DNA of 64,000 bases from Imbricaverruca yamaguchii (Eukaryota; Arthropoda; Thecostraca; Neoverrucidae): assembly GCA_034440575.1 (NCBI GenBank), contig JAOTOL010001551.1, positions 571,001 to 635,000 of the forward strand, read 5' to 3'. Shown piece by piece: positions 31,881 to 44,133 of the stretch. The notes beneath the pieces are model-generated. The model made no database searches and was not told the origin of the DNA. It saw only the letters and a list, made by a program, of their open reading frames with translations. Both the position numbers and the translations under genes were made by a program. Numbering within the stretch: position 1 is the stretch's first letter; each line of letters starts with the position of its first letter.

Positions 31881-33560
31881 AATCAATGACATCTCTACTG
31901 AGAAGCTGCGTCCGTCCAGACGAGTGCCCTGCCCCAGATCAAAACTTCTGGATCGGCCTCTGACGACAGGGGTGTCGTCAGAGAGGGGGAGAACAACTGT
32001 CAACCCCAGTAGTCTGCTGTCATTTCTTTGCCGCTTTATTTGATGTAACATTTTAAGGGCGTTATCGCACCTCAAGTGGTTCTCCTTATCCGTGGAGCCT
32101 CAACCTTTTTCCTGGGCTTCATCTTTTGAATTAGGGACATCGTTTACCGACGTAGGGGACCTCGTCTCATTTCCTGGGGCCTCTCCTGTCGTTGTCTGAG
32201 CCTCCGCGTGCGTTCTGGTGCAACCTCGTTCGAATTATAAGCCTCTCGGCATCGTCGTCTTGGCGCCACCGTTCAGTTCCTTGTCCCTGTTCATCCATTT
32301 CTGATGGATGAACATGTGCTCACCTGAGGATGACCAGAGTCTTCATAAGTGATGAGGTAAGAACCCACAGAAGGCAGAGAAGCGGCACCGCGGATGGTGA
32401 AAAGGGAACTACACAGAGTGTGGGGCAAGGAATTCCGCAAAGGGTGGGGCAGGAAATCCATAGAATGCAGAGCATCTATGCACTCTGGATAGGAACTTCA
32501 TTAAACATTCAGATATCCGGTATTGTGAATCAAAACGTTGCCATGCCTCCTGATAATAGTCTTGAATAAGCTCGTCATGCACAAAAGACCAAAATCATGA
32601 GCCATTTGATCCTTGAAATACATTTGAACAAAAAGCATGCCTGAGTATGACGATAGGCAAAAAGGATTCCAAGGTTATTTGCGTGTGGCAGTAGTGAATT
32701 ATTGCATAACGTTTTTTGGTCGAATGGCTACGAGGTTGTCATTTGGCTGTTAATTAATGTGGAGCCGCAATGCAAAGCACACCTACAGTGGAAAGTACAT
32801 ATGCTTAACTGCATCACATAAATTTGTGCATATTTTTTATTAGTTCATGAATTTCCGACAGGCGTGGTAAGATATAGTTGGGTATTCAAACACTAGTAGT
32901 ATGCTGGGCTAATGGATACATAGTGCTCACAGAGAACGCTTTTCAGTAATGACAACAGTCCAGAGGCTTTCTTAAGTGCGCTTCGTCGAGATCTAGGAAA
33001 CTATTAAGGTGTGCAGTAATAGCGATGAAAGATGGATAATAAGTCAACATTCATCTTGAAAATATTGAAAATATTGAAAATCAGAGAGGAAACTCACAGG
33101 CATGGGGCCATCTAGGTCATACATGGTTCAAGATTCCCTGAGACAAATTAAGTTACGCATTCGAAAATTGACTGGTCCATAGCACTTCGGGCTCGCTCAA
33201 TTAGCAATGCCTGGATGCGTGTTCATTACTCTGCAGTATATTATACTTAACTAAGGTCATTTAGTGTGAGGTTGTCGTTTCTGAGAGCAACGTATAAGTG
33301 TGTTCAATCAATGTATCTGCGAACGATTATACCAGTGCCTATCATGAAAACGTGACATGCAGCAAGGCATAACGCCGATTGAATATTTTATATGGCTTAC
33401 AACGTGCATCTCCCTCTTGCGCCCCATATGATGCGCTAAATGGCTCAGTAGTGCAAATACATTAGCCCAGCATGCCGTAGCACTAACTGCAGTTCATGCT
33501 TCTTCATTACCAAATCCACTTCATTATGTCAGCAGGACAAAGAAAGTCCAGCAATGTTGA
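31881..33560. other. Unassigned sequence with one hairpin
   Basis: GTTCATCCAT (32289-32298) and ATGGATGAAC (32304-32313) form a perfect 10-bp stem. A tripled ATTGAAAAT run is at 33054-33081. Otherwise AT-rich, non-repetitive and without a recognised gene. Confidence 0.4.
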
Positions 33561-33717
33561 GCGGTTGTCTGTTTTACGTCACGTCGACCGTCGAGTCATG
33601 CGGCTTCGCCGACCTCTCACGCCGATCGGTCGCGGGCGAAGAGCAGCGACAGCTGTGACTCGAACCCGCCACCTTTCTGCCGGGAGACCGGAAGCTTGGC
33701 CTCAGACCACTCGCTCG
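33561..33717 (-). mobile_element. tRNA-derived SINE, diverged 10210 family
   Basis: Minus-strand read: head GAGCGAGTGGTCTGAGGCCA, box B GGGTTCGAGTCAC, then GTCGCTGCTCTTCGCCCGCG, the core ACCGATCGGCGTGAGAGGTC, and an end with ACGTAAAACAGACAACC. Homology to 10210-10370 is clear over the body; the box A region is more diverged. Confidence 0.85.
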
Positions 33718-33959
33718 CCAGCACTAGCACCGTTTAGAACATCGCAGCGCCGCTCTTGTTCTCGTACCGTTGCGCACCCTTGACGCTGATGACGTGGGTC
33801 GCGGCGCCAACTCCATACCCAACTGTCGGAGCAGCCCAGTGCAGCATCATCGGAAATAAGCGTCACTTCTAATGCACTGAATGACGTCCCGCCGCGGCCA
33901 TTAGACGGGTTCGCGCAGTTGGCCGAACACACACCTGGCCGGTCACGACCAGCTGACCT
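33718..33959. other. Unassigned sequence
   Basis: Nothing recognised. Confidence 0.4.
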
Positions 33960-34432
33960 GGTGTCGGAGGGCACAATTACCAGCGGCGCACTCAGCACGG
34001 TCTGTGTCGGAGGGCATGATTACCAGCGGCGCACTCAGCACGGTCTGTGCGGAGGGCACAATTACCAGCGGCGCACTCAGCACGGTCCGTGGCGGAGGGC
34101 ACAATTATCAGCGGCGCATTCAGCGCCGTCCGTGGCGGAGGGCACAATTATCAGCGGCGCACTCAGCACCGTCCGTGGCGGAAGGCATGGTTGCCAGCGG
34201 CGCACTCAGCACCGTCCGTGGCGGAGGGCATGATTACCAGCGGCGCACTCAGCGCTGTCCGTGGCGGAGGGCATGATTATCAGCGGCGCATTCAGCGCCG
34301 TCCGTGGCGGAGGGCATGATTACCAGCGGCGCACTCAGCGCCGTCCGTGGCGGAGGGCATGATTACCAGTGGCGCACTCAGCGCCGTCCGTGGCGGAGGG
34401 CATGATTACCAGCGGCGTACTCAGCACCGAAC
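33960..34432 (+). repeat. 43-bp minisatellite, about 11 copies
   Basis: Units contain GGCGGAGGGCATGATTACCA and GCGGCGCACTCAGC(G/A)C(C/G)GT. Common differences (CAGCGC/CAGCAC, GCGGCGC/GTGGCGC, GCCGTC/GCTGTC) are largely CpG transitions. The 43-bp period rotates frames, so several overlapping peptide-repeat frames appear. Confidence 0.95.
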
Positions 34433-34942
<510 letters not shown>

Positions 34943-35366
34943 GGGCGTATTTATAGAGTGGTTTATATTTATAGGAGAGAATGGCATTCGCAAATATGCA
35001 CATACATACTGTTTTAAATGGGATCGCGTTGTCTGTATTTATCTCCTGTTCATTTAGGTTTCAGATCTTCGGATGTATGGTCTCTGATTATTGGCTAGGC
35101 TGAGACACATTTCACCAGGTCCTGAAGCTTGAATAGGAGGAAGAATGGAGGGGCTGCTGTCGTGTTCAACACCGTAGGCATAAAATATAGCCTGCTACCA
35201 AAATATTCGAATGTAGCTTTGCACCGCCGGTCATCACGATGCTGTAGCTGGGTGTCCACCACGGAAGGGTAGGCGTACCCCACCCCCACCCCATGTGCTC
35301 TCCCCCTCCGATGATGGTTTAGCAATTTGATGCACCCATCCATTAGCAGACACAGCTAACTATTGC
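34943..35366. other. Unassigned sequence
   Basis: No motif is readable; may include decayed upstream parts of the LINE that follows. Confidence 0.35.
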
Positions 35367-36030
35367 ATACAACTCGCCATGAATCACATTGATTCATGGT
35401 GCTCCCTCTGGCAGCTACAGATCTCCCCCACCAAATCGATTACAATGCTTTTGTATCGGCTTCCCAGATATATCCCCCTAATAAATCACTCAGCTATCGC
35501 GATGAAATTATCCCCCCCTAACCTCCTTAAAATATATCGGAATTATCTTCGACAAAAGACTAAATTTTGCCGTGCATTACTTATATTAAACAGCGCTGAG
35601 CTGTTCGTCTTAATATCCTGCGCGGCACCTCCGGTCGCAACTGGGGTGCAGACAGGACTATTCTTAACAAAATGTATATTGCGCTGATTCGTTCAATCCT
35701 GGAATATAATGCGCTTATCTTCGATCATGTATCCCCACACTCACCAAATCACTAGAATGCACATAAAATCACGCACTCGGCCTTATCACCGGAGTACACA
35801 GCACTACACCTACCACCAATCCAAATTATAATAAAGCTTAACTATGTAAAAGCTGGAAGAAAAACAATCAATCAACCGACCGCCTTAAAATAATTTCCCT
35901 GCTCCTTCGCACGCTCGTTTCTATGCTTGTTTTCCAGCCCACGCGAGATGGCGTGAGTTTGTCGCTGCACATCTTACCTGGGAGAGCGCTAGTAAGTCAT
36001 GGCACAATGCCCTGACATGACCGACCGACA
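35367..36030 (+). mobile_element. Degraded LINE, RT thumb to C-terminus
   Basis: The plus-strand frame from 35379 reads HIDSWCSLWQLQISPTKS, the WxxxWxLxxSxxKS block after the RT catalytic site. After frame changes, phrases such as LEYNALIFDHVSP are visible near 35695-35740 and a THSALSPEYT-like stretch follows, corresponding to LEYxxxxWxPxxxxxxxxLExxQxxA in Jockey/CR1-type LINEs. Several stops and frame changes make it inactive. Confidence 0.7.
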
Positions 36031-36750
36031 CCCACCTGCCAGTTTGCGCCGAGCCCAGGCCACCGACCATGTAAAACACTTATTCCGCGGCGAACGCTTC
36101 GGCTTTCCTTCTCCTGCTCAGTCTTGACCACCGCCCACAAACACTCTGTTCATGTTCCGCGCGGCTGCCCTCGCCGTCCAAACACCGGCAATTTGGCACA
36201 AATTAGATATCCGGCGCAGACGCTAACAATGCCCACACTGTCGCGAGTGTTCTTCATGACGAACTCAGTTGATTGGCCGTCGCAGCGCGTGCCGGCTGCC
36301 GCTGGGGTCAGAGTTCAGCGCGCGGCGCGTTCGCCGTGCGCCTGGGGCACCTCCGCGTAGAAGATTGCCGCCGGTTCCGGCCGGGCGCCGGACGAATGGC
36401 AGGATGCAGGTGCTGCCGCTTTATGGCTTCCCAATAAATTGGCGACCAGTCGGAACACGGGTAATTTGGAGTCGTCGGGTTCGACAAGCCACCAGCCGTG
36501 AGAAAGCGCACCAGCCCAGCCCCCCGTCAACGTCCAGCGTCGCTCATCGGCCGCGTGACGGCGTCGTGTTTCCGGCCCGTTTCCGGCCCGCTTCCGGCCC
36601 GTTTTTTCGTCGCCTCTTCGCCGTGCGTCTGCCGGCTTCTGCCGTGTGTGCCTGGCACCCGCGTCTCGCAACTGCGAGATGTGGCGGCCGCCTGCGGCGA
36701 AGAATGAGAATCGCGCGTCATCCCCGCGGCCTGTGGGTTTAATGCGGAGA
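36031..36750. other. GC-rich unassigned segment
   Basis: CpG-rich from about 36260 to 36720, with three TTTCCGGCCCG copies at 36569-36602. Frames of 157 codons (plus) and 187 codons (minus) overlap and lack motifs. Confidence 0.4.
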
Positions 36751-37559
36751 TAATGCGCGCGCTGTAATTGCCGCCTCGCCAAGCGGTGACTGGCGGTTTT
36801 GCAGGTTTGCCCAGGTGTGCTTAGGCGGCGATTAATACTTGTCGGTGTGTGACCGACGCTCCAATAGGAGCAGGGCACACGGGCGGGACGGCTAGGTGCA
36901 CCTCTGCTGGACGGGGCGCGCCTGCTCGACGACAGAGGCTTCGGATATTTTCAGCGTAATGGTACGCTCAACAATAACAGAAACGTGACGTGTGGAAAAT
37001 TGTGAGCAAGGTCGGCATCGCGCGAGCTGCTCTCTTTTGGCTAAGCTGAAAAAAACGACTGTGATGGCAAATACCACCCAGGGAGCAATCTGTTTGGGCC
37101 TGGGCAGAGCCTAAGATATTCCAACTTCGTCACTTGCATCAGAGAAGCTTGTATGGGTACAGCCCGCACTATGTTGGGCAGAGCCACAATTTGGGTTCAG
37201 CCCACCTTAACGCAAATCTGCCCGATGGAGTTCAGCCTGCACTATGCTGGTCAGAGCCACAGTTGGGGTGGCTATTCTTGGGCTCCGGCCGTGTTTGTCC
37301 GAGCGGGGCCCAGCTGGGTTTTGCATGGGTTTTGTTTGGAGCTCTTACTTCGCACGCCAACTAAAACAACCCAAGCTACGAAAGCAAGCATGTTGCCATT
37401 TGATGATGAAGCCTAAATCGGGGTTTGCGTTCAAATTTATATTTTGCTAGTCCGACGTCTAAAAATAATTGTGCTATCATGCTGATTTGGCATTGAATCA
37501 CATCGTAGATAGAAAATTTCGACGCTAAGTAATATGCATCGTACTTAGACACGTCGCGT
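36751..37559. other. Unassigned; ~80-bp imperfect duplication
   Basis: GCACTATGTTGGGCAGAGCC (37166) and CACTATGCTGGTCAGAGCCA (37240) head two related blocks containing CAGCC(C/T) and GGGTT/GGGGTGG phrases. Confidence 0.5.
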
Positions 37560-38132
37560 TCACTGCGCTTCATTCTGCATCCAGGCCAGTGCCCGGAAGT
37601 GCAGTAGCACTGAGAGACGCAGCCCCGTAATGGAGAGGCCGCACTCCACCATCACAAACCGCCGTCGGCGAATCATCAGCTGACGCAGGCGCGAGCGGTG
37701 CCTCGCGACGCGACGGCCCACCGCTGAGGAATGCAGGACTGGCGCTCTCACGCTGCCACTCGGGCGATGACTGTACTTAGCGTGGGCCACATCGCGCCTG
37801 GTGGGGCACCGAGGCCGCCTGCACTGCTCACCCCGGTCTCCCCGACGTCGACACACTCGCAGCGAGTGACCGGCGGAAGATCCGCTGCCCCTGCCGCCAC
37901 TGTTGGGCACGCCACCAATAGACCCGACGAACGCGGCTCCGCCCTGTAAAGTACAAATGTGTAAAAATACAAAAACAGAAACAAAATGCGTGAACACAGA
38001 CTACCCACTGCCTAGCGTAAGATCCAGTTCCGTATGTTCATCTCAGCACACACCGGTTTAACGTGTAATACTAAAATATGAATGCTGAAGAACATTACAT
38101 TTGCAATGTGCATTTGTTGGACAAAGGAAACA
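37560..38132. other. Unassigned sequence, GC-rich to 37945
   Basis: A 145-codon minus-strand frame (37560-37997) has no recognisable motif. Confidence 0.4.
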
Positions 38133-38288
38133 GAGCGTCGGTAGCTCAGTAGTTAAGCCGAGCGTCTGGTATGCGAGGAGTACTGGGTTCGATTCCCAGC
38201 GGTGACCGCCATTCATACCGGGGTGAGAGACGGGCGACGCCATACGGCCTCAGCTTCTGATTGCGTAGTAAAGCGGCAACCAACCAAT
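38133..38288 (+). mobile_element. tRNA-derived SINE (family 3)
   Basis: Head with box A GTAGCTCAGTAGTTAAGCC and box B GGTTCGATTCCCAGC, then ACCGGGGTGAGAGACGGGCG, which aligns with the core of the 10210 family (ATCGGCGTGAGAGATTGGCG), and an AACCAACCAA tail. The acceptor ends do not pair, so it is not a tRNA gene. Flanks AAAGGAAACAG and AGGAAAGAACAG may be a decayed target-site duplication. Confidence 0.88.
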
Positions 38289-39145
38289 AGGAAAGAACAG
38301 CACACTAGCGCGTCTGGACTTAGTTTGTCATGCCAACAAGACTGCAGCATTAACCGTTGCGTCCCTGTGTCTTCACCTCACATCACAAGGTGGAGGAACC
38401 CCGCCGGACCCAGTGCTTTCCGGCGCGCTTCAGAGGGCCGAAGGTTTTTTTAAGCTCAGCGATGCACTATCAAACAAATCAGTCAAAGGATTAAGATGGC
38501 GGATGGGGTGAGATTTATGCTAGTTGGTGTACACGGTGCAGGCCCCTTCAAATAGGCATGGATGGAGGTTGAAAATTATTGATATGACCCTCGATCTACG
38601 CGTGTATTACGCGGGTTCCAATGGATATGCCTAGATAGGTAGGTAGGTAGGTATTTATAGGTGTGTGGGATGTTGGTGGATAATCTTTTGAAATTGGGAT
38701 TTTGTATTGGTTGGAGTATTGAGTATCTTTTTGTCCCGGCTCATGGTATATTCTCTTCATGGGTTTGACCTAGATAGGCTCTGTGGTTTTTGTTAAGTCT
38801 GAACACTTTATGACTTTATGGCCAAATCCATAGCTAGATAATCTCCTTGGTGCATTATGTGCTGAATCTAAGGGTGGTTCATCAACGGAATAAGCTGCCT
38901 GGTGATACGGTTAGTTCCTCATTGAAAGCACTTATTAATACGGTAGATACATTTTTTAATGCGATAATTTCATTTTTAAATGCGACGTGCAGAAGAGATG
39001 ACAATTTGGATTGAATGGAGTGCGATGGCTGCTAGTAGGTACGGCGACGATAAGTCCTTGCTAGGTAGGGTCCTGGACGGTTCTTCGTAGCAATCGTCTG
39101 AGAATACGATCGACAGCTATGTTTGCGTCGCTGGTCTTGACGTCA
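38289..39145. other. Unassigned; short (GGTA)n at 38634-38654
   Basis: Otherwise AT-rich and featureless. Confidence 0.4.
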
Positions 39146-40155
39146 GCTGCACTTCCTCGTCGAGGGAACAGCCGTGGGAATTGAGGGAGCGTGAATGGCA
39201 GATGATTTGCGGCCGAAGAGTCGCAATTCACTGGTATGGGTTATTTTAGGATGTGCTGGAAAGATGTATTGTATGTGTTTAGCAAAATGGTTGCATGTGT
39301 TTGGGTGGCTTTGCGTCGCGGCAGTCGATAACATATGGAATCTCCTGTCTCCCACCTTTGCAGGAAGGGCGGGTATCGCGGGGACTAGCAAAAGGTTTGA
39401 TATTATCTAGCAGGAATCAGGATCTGATGTTTGATTACGCCGATGACAGGATGTGCTGTAAGTTCCCTTCAGGATAGACCCTCTGGTTCTCGCTGAACAC
39501 TGTACCTTATATGTATCGGATGATGTCTATATATGGAACATCATGCCAGTGGCGGATGTACATTGCGGTCGATTCAATACCAGCCTTTGGGTATGTGATA
39601 TTGAAAAGATTTCCCGTGATAAAACGATGAGGTCGATGATTGCTGCGGAACTCAGGATATGACATTCATCAGAGGGCTTCCGTCTATTCTTTTTCTGCTC
39701 ACGGTACCTTCCCTTTACATGCTTAACCCAGATCCTGTACAACTTATTAGGCACCAAATCTTTATAACTTCTTGGACCTTGATGAATGATTGCGGTCTTT
39801 TTGTGAACTTCTGATTTCTGATTGGCTTTTTGTTATTTTTCCCGGGTTGTCTTAATCGAAAGCAACTGGTTTTGCAATTAAAACCATTCACCGCCAGTCA
39901 AGGAACACTCGTCAGAAGGCAGCTTAACAGCTCGATGACGCACGTGCTGACACCGCAGGACATCTTGTGTGCGGGCGTCATCCGGATTCCGCGCAAGATG
40001 CCAGCTTCCAACTGCAGCAGCGATGCCGACAGCTTAGCTGTAGCAGCTGCAGCATAACCAATACCAGTGAATTGCGACTCTGGCCGCAAATCATCTGCCA
40101 TTCACGCTCCTTCAATTCCAATGGCTGTTCCCTCGACGAGGAAGCACAACTGACC
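39146..40155. repeat. 1-kb segment bounded by ~100-bp inverted repeats
   Basis: The left arm 39146-39250 (CACTTCCTCGTCGAGGGAAC, GCGTGAATGGCAGATGATTT, GCAATTCACTGGTAT) is the reverse complement of 40060-40155 with a few substitutions. The ~810-bp interior has no recognisable coding sequence. Compatible with a non-autonomous DNA transposon or foldback element. Confidence 0.85.
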
Positions 40156-40250
40156 GCATACTGCTACAGTATACAGCTAGCAGCTGCTACGTGTAACAGC
40201 TGCCGCAGCCAACAGCTGCTGCAGCTAGCAGCTCCTATAGCTAAGCTGCC
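40156..40250. repeat. CAGCTG/GCAGCTA-rich short repeats
   Basis: AGCTAGCAGCTGCTA, CAGCTGCCGCAGC and CAGCTGCTGCAGCTA phrases; several self-complementary stretches. Confidence 0.75.
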
Positions 40251-40550
40251 CCGACATTGAGGCCATGCAAACCACTTCTCTCGAACGACTTGCCGACCTT
40301 TCGTCCGGCGGCCACCTGCTTATTGTCCTGGCGTGCATTGTCTGCGGGCCTGTAGGCCGGTCCGTCCGCTCCGTCGGTCGCCTGACAATCGGAGCAGTTC
40401 CGTTCCGGAGCACGCGCCCGCCGTGGAACGACGCAGTCGGCTCCCCGGCCGCGGACCGGGCCCCGCTGCACCGGCAACCGGGCGAGCGCCAGGAGTGGAG
40501 GCGGGCAGTGCAGCCATTCGCGTGACGAATCGCACACCCCACTTCACTGC
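40251..40550. other. GC-rich unassigned sequence
   Basis: Overlapping frames on both strands with no motif. Confidence 0.4.
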
Positions 40551-40738
40551 GGGGGCGTGGATGGCCGAGTGGTTAAGGTGCCGGGATGTGGGTACCAAAG
40601 GTTCCGGGTTCGACACTAGCGCCGCTCGGGACATTTCCCAATCCCGCGGCCTGCCGGCGAAACAGTGTGGGCGGCGCCGTTAGCCGTGAATGTACATAAA
40701 GTGCGTCGTGAATCACCCAATAAACGAACGACAAACAC
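40551..40738 (+). mobile_element. tRNA-Leu/Ser-like SINE (family 4)
   Basis: Head GGGGGCGTGGATGGCCGAGT GGTTAAGG (box A) and GGTTCCGGGTTCGACACTAG (box B), with TGGCCGAGTGGTTAAGG typical of tRNA-Leu or tRNA-Ser. The body (GGGACATTTCCCAATCCCGC) is unlike the other families. The 3' end is CAATAAACGAACGACAAACA. Confidence 0.8.
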
Positions 40739-41082
40739 TCCACTGAAAGCTCAGCATGGTCAACTATTTGCCGTATGCTACCGTAACAGCAATTGTTATC
40801 GGAGTTTTGTAGATGGTGTGTGCAAAACGAGAAATACTCTCCTGTACCAGGACATGACCCCAACATTGTCATCACCGTAGGGCAGATCAGGTCACCAGAC
40901 TACTCTGTTGCGCTTGTGCGTAGGAGTATCCATGTACTATGTGTCTGTGCGTGGAGCTCAAAACCCGATGGTGTATAAGATCTGAAACTATGTTAGTGAG
41001 CAGTTGTCACCACGTACTCAAATAGAGTTTCATTGACTCATTTCAATTTACTGTCCCCAGAAATCGGCCGATGTGCTGGCAA
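40739..41082. other. Unassigned sequence
   Basis: Nothing recognised. Confidence 0.4.
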
Positions 41083-41532
41083 GTGTGCCGGGGGTGACGA
41101 GTGTTGGGGTGATGTGTGCCGGGGTGATGTGTGCCGGGGTGATGTGTGCCGGGGTGATGTGTGCCGGGGTGATGTGTGCCGGGGTGATGTGTGTCGGGGG
41201 TGATGTGTGCCGGGGGTGATGTGTGCCGGGGTGATGTGTGTCGGGGGTGATGTGTGCCGGGGTGATGTGTGCCGGGGTGATGTGTGTCGGGGGTGATGTG
41301 TGCCGGAGTGATGTGTGCTTGGGTGATGTGTGCCGGGGGTGATGTATGTCGGGGGTGACGTGTGCCTGGGTGGTGGATGTCGGGGGTGATGTGTGCTTGG
41401 TATGATGTGTGCCGGGGTGATGCGTGCTTGGTATGATGTGCGCCGGTGGTGACGTGTGCTGGGTATAGTGTGTGCTGGGGGTGACGTGTGCCTGGGTGGT
41501 GGATGTCGGGGGTGATGTGTGCCTGGATGCCT
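41083..41532 (+). repeat. GTGCCGGGGTGATGTGT minisatellite (about 16 bp)
   Basis: About 25 copies of GCCGGGGTGATGTGT, with 17-bp variants carrying an extra G and C-to-T variants (GTCGGGGGTG). Peptides of the minus-strand frame (HHPGTHHPGT) are artefacts. Confidence 0.96.
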
Positions 41533-41764
41533 GGATGTACTGAAGTGCAGAAAATGATAAGCTGCATCCAGAGCTGAACGCGCCTTTGTGAAGCGGTCTT
41601 CAGAGCAACCTTTAGCTTAAAAAAAAATATTTCAGCTCATCTAACTTCATTCTTCCCACGGGTTGAGGGCATGGGAGGAATGAATCAGTAGTGTCCCAGC
41701 TAACTGAACCAGGAAAGTGGGAACAGCGCTCTCACTTTTTCTCTCAGTAGTGTCCTTGCACAAG
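41533..41764. other. Unassigned sequence
   Basis: Nothing recognised. Confidence 0.4.
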
Positions 41765-41784
41765 AGATAAAGAGAGAGATAGTG

Positions 41785-41816
<32 letters not shown>

Positions 41817-41970
41817 TGAGAGAGAGAGAGAGTGAGAAAGAGTGAGATAGAGAGAGAATAGAGAGAGAGAGAGAGAGAAAGAGATAGAGAGAGAAAGAGA
41901 GAGAGAGAGAAATAGAGAGAGAGAGAGAGAGAGAGAGAGGGGGAGGGGAGGGGAGGGAGGGAAAAGAGAA
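41765..41970. repeat. (GA)n microsatellite
   Basis: GA repeats with scattered T and A interruptions, ending in GGGAGGGGAGGGGAGG. Confidence 0.97.
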
Positions 41971-42037
41971 AGAAAGCAATGAGCTGCGCTTCTGAACGAG
42001 CGCAACAAAGGACGGACGCTGTGTCTCGTGCTATCTT

Positions 42038-42252
<215 letters not shown>

Positions 42253-42299
42253 TGACACCTCCCAATCTGCCGCGATTTGCTGCCGGATCCAAGTCGTGT

Positions 42300-42830
42300 T
42301 GCCGGCTAATACCTCTGGTGCGCGGTCTAAATACCCGGCCAGCGGAGCAGGACCGGGCCGGGCCGGCCGCCGCTCACGCGCCCCGCCGCCGGCGGCGGCG
42401 CCACCGTCGGCGGGCGTGATCGCGCCACCTCCCGCCGGCGCGCGGCGTCGATCGGCGGCGGCGGCGCGAATTTCACGCGCCGCCGGCGCCGCCGGCCGAG
42501 CGGCAAATTCGGCGCATTAGCGCGCGCCGACTCCACACGAACCGTCGTTACGTGCTGATGGATTTCGGGCCGGCGGTCGGCGGCGCCGACCTGCGCGTCA
42601 TGGCGACACGCCGCGGCCGGCTCCGGGTCGCCGGGGTCGGCGCCGCCCCCTCTTCGCGCGGCGCCGCGTCGTCCATTAGGTCCTGCGGGTTCCCGCGAGC
42701 GGCCGGAGCGTCGGTGCTGGGCGCTGGTCGTCGGCGGTGGTGCGTTGTCAGCGCCGGGACAGTGTCCGGCGACCCTTGCCGGACGCTCTGCGCGCACTGG
42801 GGGCTGGTGGGATCGTTCGCACGCACGTGG
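42300..42830. other. Strong CpG-rich island
   Basis: About 500 bp of very dense CG with runs such as GGGCCGGGCCGGCCGCCG and GCGCGCCG. The 200-codon minus and 109-codon plus frames are compositional. One of the better promoter candidates by composition, but no exon is recognised beside it. Confidence 0.55.
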
Positions 42831-43620
42831 CACCTGATGTTCAGCGGGGTTCTCAAATCCCTGCAGTTGGGTGCAAACTGACACTTCACACAGCTTCTTC
42901 CTACTTCGCTTACGGTACCTTTTCTGCATCCTTACGCGAGCTACTGGTCGATTGTGCGCATGTTAGAGGATAGGATCGTGCGGGATGCATTCAGCTCTTG
43001 CCAGCTGTAGGTATTTGTAGGTATTGCATTCGACAAATGCTTGCCTATGTTTTTTATTCAAACGTGAAAATAGTTCCCTCCGTCAACCAAATTGAACAGC
43101 TCTAGTTAGGATTCAACATTTCTTGTCCGAATTGCCAAAATGTCCGTCTAAGTGCATCCATGCTACATTTTTCCTGATCACTGACATTGCTTTCTTACAT
43201 CGGACACCTGGCTCAAAATGAAGTTGGGAACACCGCTGAGACACGGCCGAAAGAAAACCTGAACACTTATTCGGATGACCCGAACCAAATATTGTCCGGC
43301 AGCTGGAGGGCCCGTAAACGGCTGACGTTAATGCGTTTGTAAGATTTTGATGCGCTTGTGTTGCACTTCCTTGTGGAGCTGTCGTTTTGATAGTTGAATT
43401 TTCAAATAGGCTTGTGATCATGTGTCTTTTTATACCTGTATCGGTCGACCTGACAACACCAGGCTGATAAGGGGGATCGCATGATTCGCGAGCCTACCAA
43501 TGGCAGAATCAGCAAAGACATGCGAAGCATGATGCGGACTGTCGTATGCGAGCGTCGCTTTGTCTGCCCCACTGTTCGTCCTCTGCGTCTGAAGGCTGGA
43601 GACAGGCTGTTCTTCTTCGG
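42831..43620. other. Unassigned sequence
   Basis: Non-repetitive and without a recognised motif. Minus-strand frames of 66-102 codons at 43113-43630 are unassigned. Confidence 0.4.
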
Positions 43621-43648
43621 CTTCACCCACTTCAGGTAGTGGGTGAAG
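43621..43648. repeat. 11-bp stem hairpin
   Basis: CTTCACCCACT and AGTGGGTGAAG pair perfectly around TCAGGT. Confidence 0.88.
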
Positions 43649-43735
43649 GCGCCAGTTTTCCTCAGCCGGTAGAAGTCAAGTGACTGGTGGTGTTGATATC
43701 TGGTGTGTGGTGATCATTCATACAGGACTCGTTTT

Positions 43736-43763
43736 GTTCGGTACTTTATTTAAAAAACCGAAC
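43736..43763. repeat. 7-bp stem hairpin
   Basis: GTTCGGT and ACCGAAC flank an A/T-rich 14-nt loop (ACTTTATTTAAAAA). Confidence 0.7.
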
Positions 43764-43770
43764 CGCTACA

Positions 43771-44133
43771 GTGGATGGATTGCAGGTCCTCACGTGGTTA
43801 GAGGAATTATATCAGGATGTGTCACATTTAGCTTGGGATGAAAACCCATCCAGAGCATTTTTGACGAGGTCTGATTGGTGGGTTTTCCGGAAAACGGAGT
43901 TGCCAATGCCATGCCTGCTAAAAGTTGTCAATGCCATGGCCATGGTGCCATGTCAATGGCGCTTACTCACGCGGCTGGACAAATCGTACCCGAGTTGTTC
44001 ATACATGGTTGATGGCAATCTTGCATCCAAAACCCATTTTCCGGACAAATGTTTAATTGAATTAAATTTACAGCGCATTGCCAGTCCAGCTAATGACGTC
44101 TTCTTATATATTACTATGCAAAATCGGTTATAA
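43771..44133 (+). other. 120-codon open frame of unknown nature
   Basis: Starts MDGLQVLTWLEELYQDVS and is not repetitive or compositionally biased. I recognise no domain, signal peptide or membrane segment. It ends just before a perfect palindrome (AATCGGTTATAACCGATT, 44122-44139) that overlaps its last codons. No splice structure or neighbouring gene supports it, so it is listed only as a lead. Confidence 0.2.
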
